A stretch of 64,000 nt of DNA from G025836975 sp040391135 (GTDB lineage: Bacteria; Pseudomonadota; Gammaproteobacteria; Burkholderiales; Burkholderiaceae_B): assembly GCA_040391135.1 (NCBI GenBank), contig JBEBYL010000006.1:62001-126000 (forward strand), read 5' to 3'. The notes under the pieces were generated by a model. It was not told where the DNA came from and made no database searches. It worked only from the letters and a program-made list of their open reading frames with translations. The translations under genes were made by a program, and so were the position numbers. This document shows, one piece after another, positions 59,840 through 64,000 of the stretch (its first letter is position 1; each line of letters begins with the position of its first letter).

Positions 59840-62800
59840 ATGTCGCGCTCGCTCCGTGTTCTTCTGCTGGCATGCCTGGCCGCCCTGCCGGAACAGGTTT
59901 GGGCGCAGGGCACTTGCGGCCCGCCGCAACTGGGCCCCCCTTGCGCCCAAGGCGGCGTTGCCGGCGTCCCAAACAGCGAGCCCGGCCTAAGCCTGGCCGC
60001 GGGTAATCCCATACATCTTGTCACGGGCAATAAATACCAAAAGGAAACCGATTTGCCCGCCCACCCCATGGCGCCAGGCATCGAGATCGTCCGCCATTAC
60101 AACGCGCTCGACCGCCGACCATCCGCGCTGGGGCAAGGCTGGGCCTTGTCCTACGATACCCGGCTATTCCACGCCGGCGGACGCTGGCAAATCGTACAGG
60201 CCGATGGCAGCCGCATCGGCTTCGGTAAGGCCGCCGGCAAGCCGCTGGCCAATTCGTACGGCAGCCTTGCCGCCAAAGGCGATCATTGGGTGTGGTTCCA
60301 GCCCGGCCGGAGGCAACTGCACTTCGACAAGCATGGCTACCTGATCCGTATCCAAAACGATGCGGGCTCCGCCATCCACATACATCGCGCCGCGCCATCC
60401 GGCCCCCTGGCTCACGCCATTGAACGCATCGACCACGATGCCGGCACAGCGCTGCGCTTCGGCTACCGCATCGTCAATAACCGGGCTCAGCTTGGCCACA
60501 TCGATACGGCCCACGGCCGCTTCCATTATCAGCACGATGCGCTCATGCGGCTGGCCGGCGTCACTAGGCCCGACGGCATGCAGCGGCGCTACCTTTACGA
60601 GCCTGAACGCCAGGCGGGAAATGCCTTCGCCCTGACCGGCATCGAAGTCCTTTCCACCGGTGGGCAGGACACGCTCAGGCTCAATACCTGGGCCTACGAT
60701 GCACAGGGCCGCGCCATCCTGTCCATTTCCGGCGAACCGGCCAGCGCAGCCGGCAAAGTAGCGCTGCATTACTTCCGGCCGCCCACGGCCAGCCAAAGCG
60801 GGCTGACCGTGGCCCGCAATGCCCAGGGCCGGGAAACCCGCTTTGAAACCGCCCTGCTGGGCGGCCGCCATATCTTGACCCAGGTCAGCGGGGCTGCCTG
60901 CCCCGGTTGCGCCGCTCCTGGCAGCCAGGCCCGATACGATCAGGACGGCCGCCTGCTGCAACTGAACGGCGCCACCCTGCGGCGCGATGCGCATGGCGCG
61001 GTCCGCGAGATTCATCCCGGCATGCCGGGATGGCCAGACCTTGCGCTGCGCTACCACGCCAACGGAATGCGTGCATCCTGGAGCTCATCGCTGACCGGCA
61101 CGGAATACATTCACTACAACCCGCGCGGCCTGCCGGCGCAACGGCTTTTCGCCAACGGCGATACCATCCGTTATGAATACGATGCGCTGGGCCGCCCCCT
61201 GCGGCTGGTCGAGAAAAACGCCCAGGCGGAACAAGTCACCACGCTTTCCTGGCATGGGGCTCTGCTGACCCGCATCGGCCATCCGCAAGAAACCGAATCG
61301 CGCACTTACGATGAACACAAACGCCTGCGGCAACGCACGGTAAGCCGAGCATCGGCCGGCCCGCAACCTCTGCACTACACCGAGTCGTTCGACTACGACT
61401 CCGCGCACCGCTTGACTCGCCATCATCTGCCCGAAGGCGGTGCGCTGGAATACCGCTGGAACGATCAGGGGCGCCTGGCCGCCATACTTTGGCACGATGC
61501 CCAAGGGCGGCCTCACCGCATCATCGACAGCGAACCGGGCATCCCGGGATACCGCTATGGCAATGGCCTGCAACTGTCCACCGCCCTGGATAGCCGGGGC
61601 CGGACCGACCTGCTGTCCTTGTCGCGCAATGGCGATCCCATCTGGCTGCTGCGCCACCATTACGACAAACATGGCCGGCTAAGCCAGGAACAGCACACAG
61701 CGGGCGACTTCAGCGAAACCTGGCGCTACGCCTACGACGACCGGTCCAGGCTGGTGGGCGCAGAAAAGGCAGTCAACCACATGCGGAACGCCCCCGATAG
61801 TCCGGCACCCCGGCAGGAAAAAATTTGGTATGCCTGGAACGACGACGGCTCCATGGCCGCGCAGCGGCTCGATGGATCCACCCATAAACCTTTCATGCGG
61901 CGCGACGCGTCGGGCCTGCCGCTGGCTATCGGCGGACGCGAGCTTGATTACGGCCCCAATCGGCGGCTGATCCGCGTTCAAGCCCAGGGCAAACTGCTGG
62001 CAAGCTATACGCACAACGCCTTTGGCCATCGCATCGGCAGCCGCAGCCCGCAGGCCGGCACCGATTATTTCTATCTGGATAATCGGCTGGTTGCCGAACG
62101 ACTGCACTCACAAGAAACCGCCAATCAGGCGGCCGGCGCCGGCCAGGCCTTTACACTTACCCGCCGTTATATCTATGCCCAGCATGTATTGGTCGGCATG
62201 ATCGACTACACCCGGTCTGCGCTGTACTGGGCGCATTCCGACCTTGTCGGCGCGGCAAGGCTGCTTACCGACCAATATCAAAAAATACGGTGGCAGGCCA
62301 GCTACAGCCCCACCGGCCTTGCCACCCGTATCGCGGGCGACCTGAGCCTGGACATACGCCTGCCCGGACAGGTGTTCGATGCCGCAACCGGCTGGCACGA
62401 CAACCTGCTGCGCACCTACCTGCCGCAGTGGGGCCAGTACGCCGAGCCCGATCCCCTGGGGCCGGTACCCGGCAACCAGGCACTGGGCTATGCCGCGCAA
62501 CAACCCAGGCGCCATGCCGATCCGCTGGGCCTGCTGCTGTTTGCCTTCGACGGCACGCGTCACAGTCCCGCAACGCAAAGCAATATATGGAAAATGAGCC
62601 AAGCCTACCGCGACGGCCCGGTTTTCTACCATTCCGGGCCGGGCAACTCCCTATACCTGGACTGGGACGCCATCACCGCAGGCAGGGCGGCCCAGATCAT
62701 CGAGAACCAATGGCAGTCCCTGCTCAACACGCTAAGCCGGACCGGCAGCGCGAACGACACCATTCCCATCGACATCATCGGATTCTCGCGCGGGGCGGCG

Positions 62801-63529
62801 CTGGCCAGGCATTTCGGCAATCTGATCAACCAGCACACCGCGGGGGGCTTGTTCTCGTATGCCGACACATTGCGCGGCCACATATCCGCCTGCATCGACC
62901 TGCGCTTCATGGGTCTGTTCGATACCGTCGCGCAATTCGGGCCGGCCGGCCTGCAACGGCCCAACTTCGACCTGACCATCGCCCAAGGTTGGCAATGGGT
63001 TGCACATGCCGTTGCGCTGCACGAACGCCGCTGGATCTTCCCGCTTACGCTGGCGGCCGACGCCGACGGCCACAACATCGTCGAGGCCCCCTTCATCGGC
63101 GCGCACGCCGATATCGGCGGCGGCGCGCTCCGGGCAGCCGATGGCCAGGCCGGAACGCGCGGCGACCTGTCCGATGTGGCCCTGAACTGGATGCTGTGGC
63201 AGGCCGGCGCCGCCTCGGTCCAGTTCCAGCCTTTGCCGGCAAGCGATCATGAAATCACGCAGCCCATCCTGCACGACGAACGGTCCGCCCTGCTTAGATC
63301 GGCTCAAGACGGCGACCGCCGCGTCGACACCGCCGGCGGTTCCATCCGGCATGCCTACCAGGACGATCATCCGCTGCTGGGACGCGACGCCCGGGCGCGC
63401 ACCGAAGCCCTGATCGAACGCCATGAAAACTGGCGCAGCAGCGCCGGCTCCGAGGTCGGCATGGTCGATATGGCCGGCTATGCCCAGTGGCTGCATGACG
63501 AATTGGGATGGCGCCCCTTGGCCGCCTGA
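59840..63529 (+). CDS. Rhs-repeat protein with Sec signal peptide and C-terminal DUF2235 lipase-like domain
   Basis: 1229 residues. Signal peptide about 1-22 (LLLACLAALPEQVWAQG). A long YD/RHS repeat region follows (for example IRYEYDALGRPLRL, EYRWNDQGRLAAI), ending in the conserved RHS core (AEPDPLGPVPG, then DPLGL at 894-898). After this comes a DUF2235 alpha/beta hydrolase domain: FDGTRHS from residue 903, GFSRG 981-985 with the nucleophile Ser983, and HADIGGG with His1089 and Asp1091. DUF2235 domains occur in Tle1-type phospholipase effectors. No VgrG, PAAR or obvious immunity gene is adjacent. The Sec signal suggests export to the periplasm or cell surface. The target is unknown. Confidence 0.88.
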   Translation: MSRSLRVLLLACLAALPEQVWAQGTCGPPQLGPPCAQGGVAGVPNSEPGLSLAAGNPIHLVTGNKYQKETDLPAHPMAPGIEIVRHYNALDRRPSALGQGWALSYDTRLFHAGGRWQIVQADGSRIGFGKAAGKPLANSYGSLAAKGDHWVWFQPGRRQLHFDKHGYLIRIQNDAGSAIHIHRAAPSGPLAHAIERIDHDAGTALRFGYRIVNNRAQLGHIDTAHGRFHYQHDALMRLAGVTRPDGMQRRYLYEPERQAGNAFALTGIEVLSTGGQDTLRLNTWAYDAQGRAILSISGEPASAAGKVALHYFRPPTASQSGLTVARNAQGRETRFETALLGGRHILTQVSGAACPGCAAPGSQARYDQDGRLLQLNGATLRRDAHGAVREIHPGMPGWPDLALRYHANGMRASWSSSLTGTEYIHYNPRGLPAQRLFANGDTIRYEYDALGRPLRLVEKNAQAEQVTTLSWHGALLTRIGHPQETESRTYDEHKRLRQRTVSRASAGPQPLHYTESFDYDSAHRLTRHHLPEGGALEYRWNDQGRLAAILWHDAQGRPHRIIDSEPGIPGYRYGNGLQLSTALDSRGRTDLLSLSRNGDPIWLLRHHYDKHGRLSQEQHTAGDFSETWRYAYDDRSRLVGAEKAVNHMRNAPDSPAPRQEKIWYAWNDDGSMAAQRLDGSTHKPFMRRDASGLPLAIGGRELDYGPNRRLIRVQAQGKLLASYTHNAFGHRIGSRSPQAGTDYFYLDNRLVAERLHSQETANQAAGAGQAFTLTRRYIYAQHVLVGMIDYTRSALYWAHSDLVGAARLLTDQYQKIRWQASYSPTGLATRIAGDLSLDIRLPGQVFDAATGWHDNLLRTYLPQWGQYAEPDPLGPVPGNQALGYAAQQPRRHADPLGLLLFAFDGTRHSPATQSNIWKMSQAYRDGPVFYHSGPGNSLYLDWDAITAGRAAQIIENQWQSLLNTLSRTGSANDTIPIDIIGFSRGAALARHFGNLINQHTAGGLFSYADTLRGHISACIDLRFMGLFDTVAQFGPAGLQRPNFDLTIAQGWQWVAHAVALHERRWIFPLTLAADADGHNIVEAPFIGAHADIGGGALRAADGQAGTRGDLSDVALNWMLWQAGAASVQFQPLPASDHEITQPILHDERSALLRSAQDGDRRVDTAGGSIRHAYQDDHPLLGRDARARTEALIERHENWRSSAGSEVGMVDMAGYAQWLHDELGWRPLAA

Positions 63530-63691
63530 TCCGCTCTTGCCCTGCGCGGTCAGGGGCGATCAGCCCATGATGGCGCAAATAACGTTATCATTTACCTCTT
63601 CTTGGCGTTTGCACAGGGGCGCCGACCCCCACGGCCCACCAGATTCACCCGGGCCCGGCCACGCTTCTCTTTTCGCTTATCTATTCATCTT

Positions 63692-64000
63692 ATGCTTCCA
63701 GGGCAACAACAACAGCTCATTTCGCTTATACAGGCCGCCGTCGGCGCGCTCCTGCCCCAGGCAACACCCACCATTCTCCTCGAGCGTCCCAAAGTCGCCG
63801 CCCATGGCGATATCGCATGCAACGTCGCCATGCAACTGGCCAAACCGGCCGGACGCAATCCGCGCGAGCTGGCACAACAAATCGTCGATGCCCTGCTGGC
63901 CAACCCGGCCACTCAGGAACTGGTGGCGTCGGCCGAGATCGCCGGTCCGGGCTTCATCAACTTCCGACTGGCCGTTGCCGCGCGCCAGGCCGTCCTGCCG
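63692..64000 (+). CDS. argS: Arginyl-tRNA synthetase, 3' end missing
   Basis: The first 103 residues of ArgS are present and run off the window. The N-terminal additional domain (Add-1) is clear: QLISLIQAAVGALLP, HGDIACNVAMQLAKPAGRNP, RELAQQIVDALL and EIAGPGFINFRLA, the last two being conserved in bacterial ArgS. The catalytic HIGH region lies beyond the end. The enzyme charges tRNA-Arg. The ATG at 63692 gives the usual start MLPxQ. The 162 bp before it, after the Rhs gene, holds no other gene. Confidence 0.93.
   Translation, partial: MLPGQQQQLISLIQAAVGALLPQATPTILLERPKVAAHGDIACNVAMQLAKPAGRNPRELAQQIVDALLANPATQELVASAEIAGPGFINFRLAVAARQAVLP

Overview
The window looks like a chromosomal segment of a beta-proteobacterium of the Alcaligenaceae type (Bordetella / Achromobacter / Pusillimonas relatives). 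The base composition is GC-rich. There are two Bug/TctC-type periplasmic binding proteins, many LysR regulators, CaiB and HMG-lyase pairs, and core genes typical of that group (leuA, rpoN, prfC, bfr, argS). No rRNA, tRNA, CRISPR array, insertion sequence or phage gene was seen. The assignment rests on protein resemblance only.

Layout. 1-1.3 kb: the end of a spore-coat-U (Csu-type pilin) gene and an unknown gene. 1.3-10.6 kb: two catabolic operons around a divergent pair of LysR genes. The left one is amidase, PuuE-like deacetylase, Bug protein and a small AtzG-like protein; the right one is CaiB CoA-transferase, HMG-CoA-lyase-like protein and Bug protein. 10.6-12.2 kb: small housekeeping genes. 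12.2-17.1 kb: an exported, membrane-anchored CobN-like chelatase with an ExbB/TolQ-like protein and a DUF2149 protein, behind a good Fur box. This resembles the HmuS/HmuU/HmuV part of Bacteroidetes haem operons and is the most interesting system here. 17.3-23.9 kb: an ArgE-like deacylase and a dipeptide-type ABC importer with a fused ATPase. 24-29.8 kb: membrane and envelope genes of poorly known function (YeaQ, YkvA, DUF2868, DUF3482 GTPase, two TPM proteins, LemA). 30-39.8 kb: rhlE, a LysE-type exporter, prfC, bfr/bfd with a Fur box, rpoN and leuA. leuA is preceded by a possible Leu-codon leader peptide.

40-53 kb is an aromatic-compound catabolic island. It holds an extradiol-type dioxygenase, a meta-cleavage hydrolase, a phthalate-type Rieske oxygenase and its reductase, a complete ABC importer, a Gfo/Idh/MocA dehydrogenase, an RraA-type aldolase, an atypical SDR, an aspartate-dehydrogenase-like protein and a GcvA-like LysR regulator. 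Three of its promoter regions share the motif ACAAACGATTTGT (one copy imperfect), so they are probably one regulon. The substrate is unknown.

53-59 kb is a LacI-controlled operon with a perfect palindromic operator: a GpdQ-type phosphodiesterase followed by a UgpCBAE-type importer, which suggests capture and cleavage of glycerophosphodiesters. 59-63.5 kb holds two small unknown genes and a 1229-residue Rhs protein with a Sec signal peptide and a C-terminal DUF2235 lipase-like domain. The window ends inside argS.
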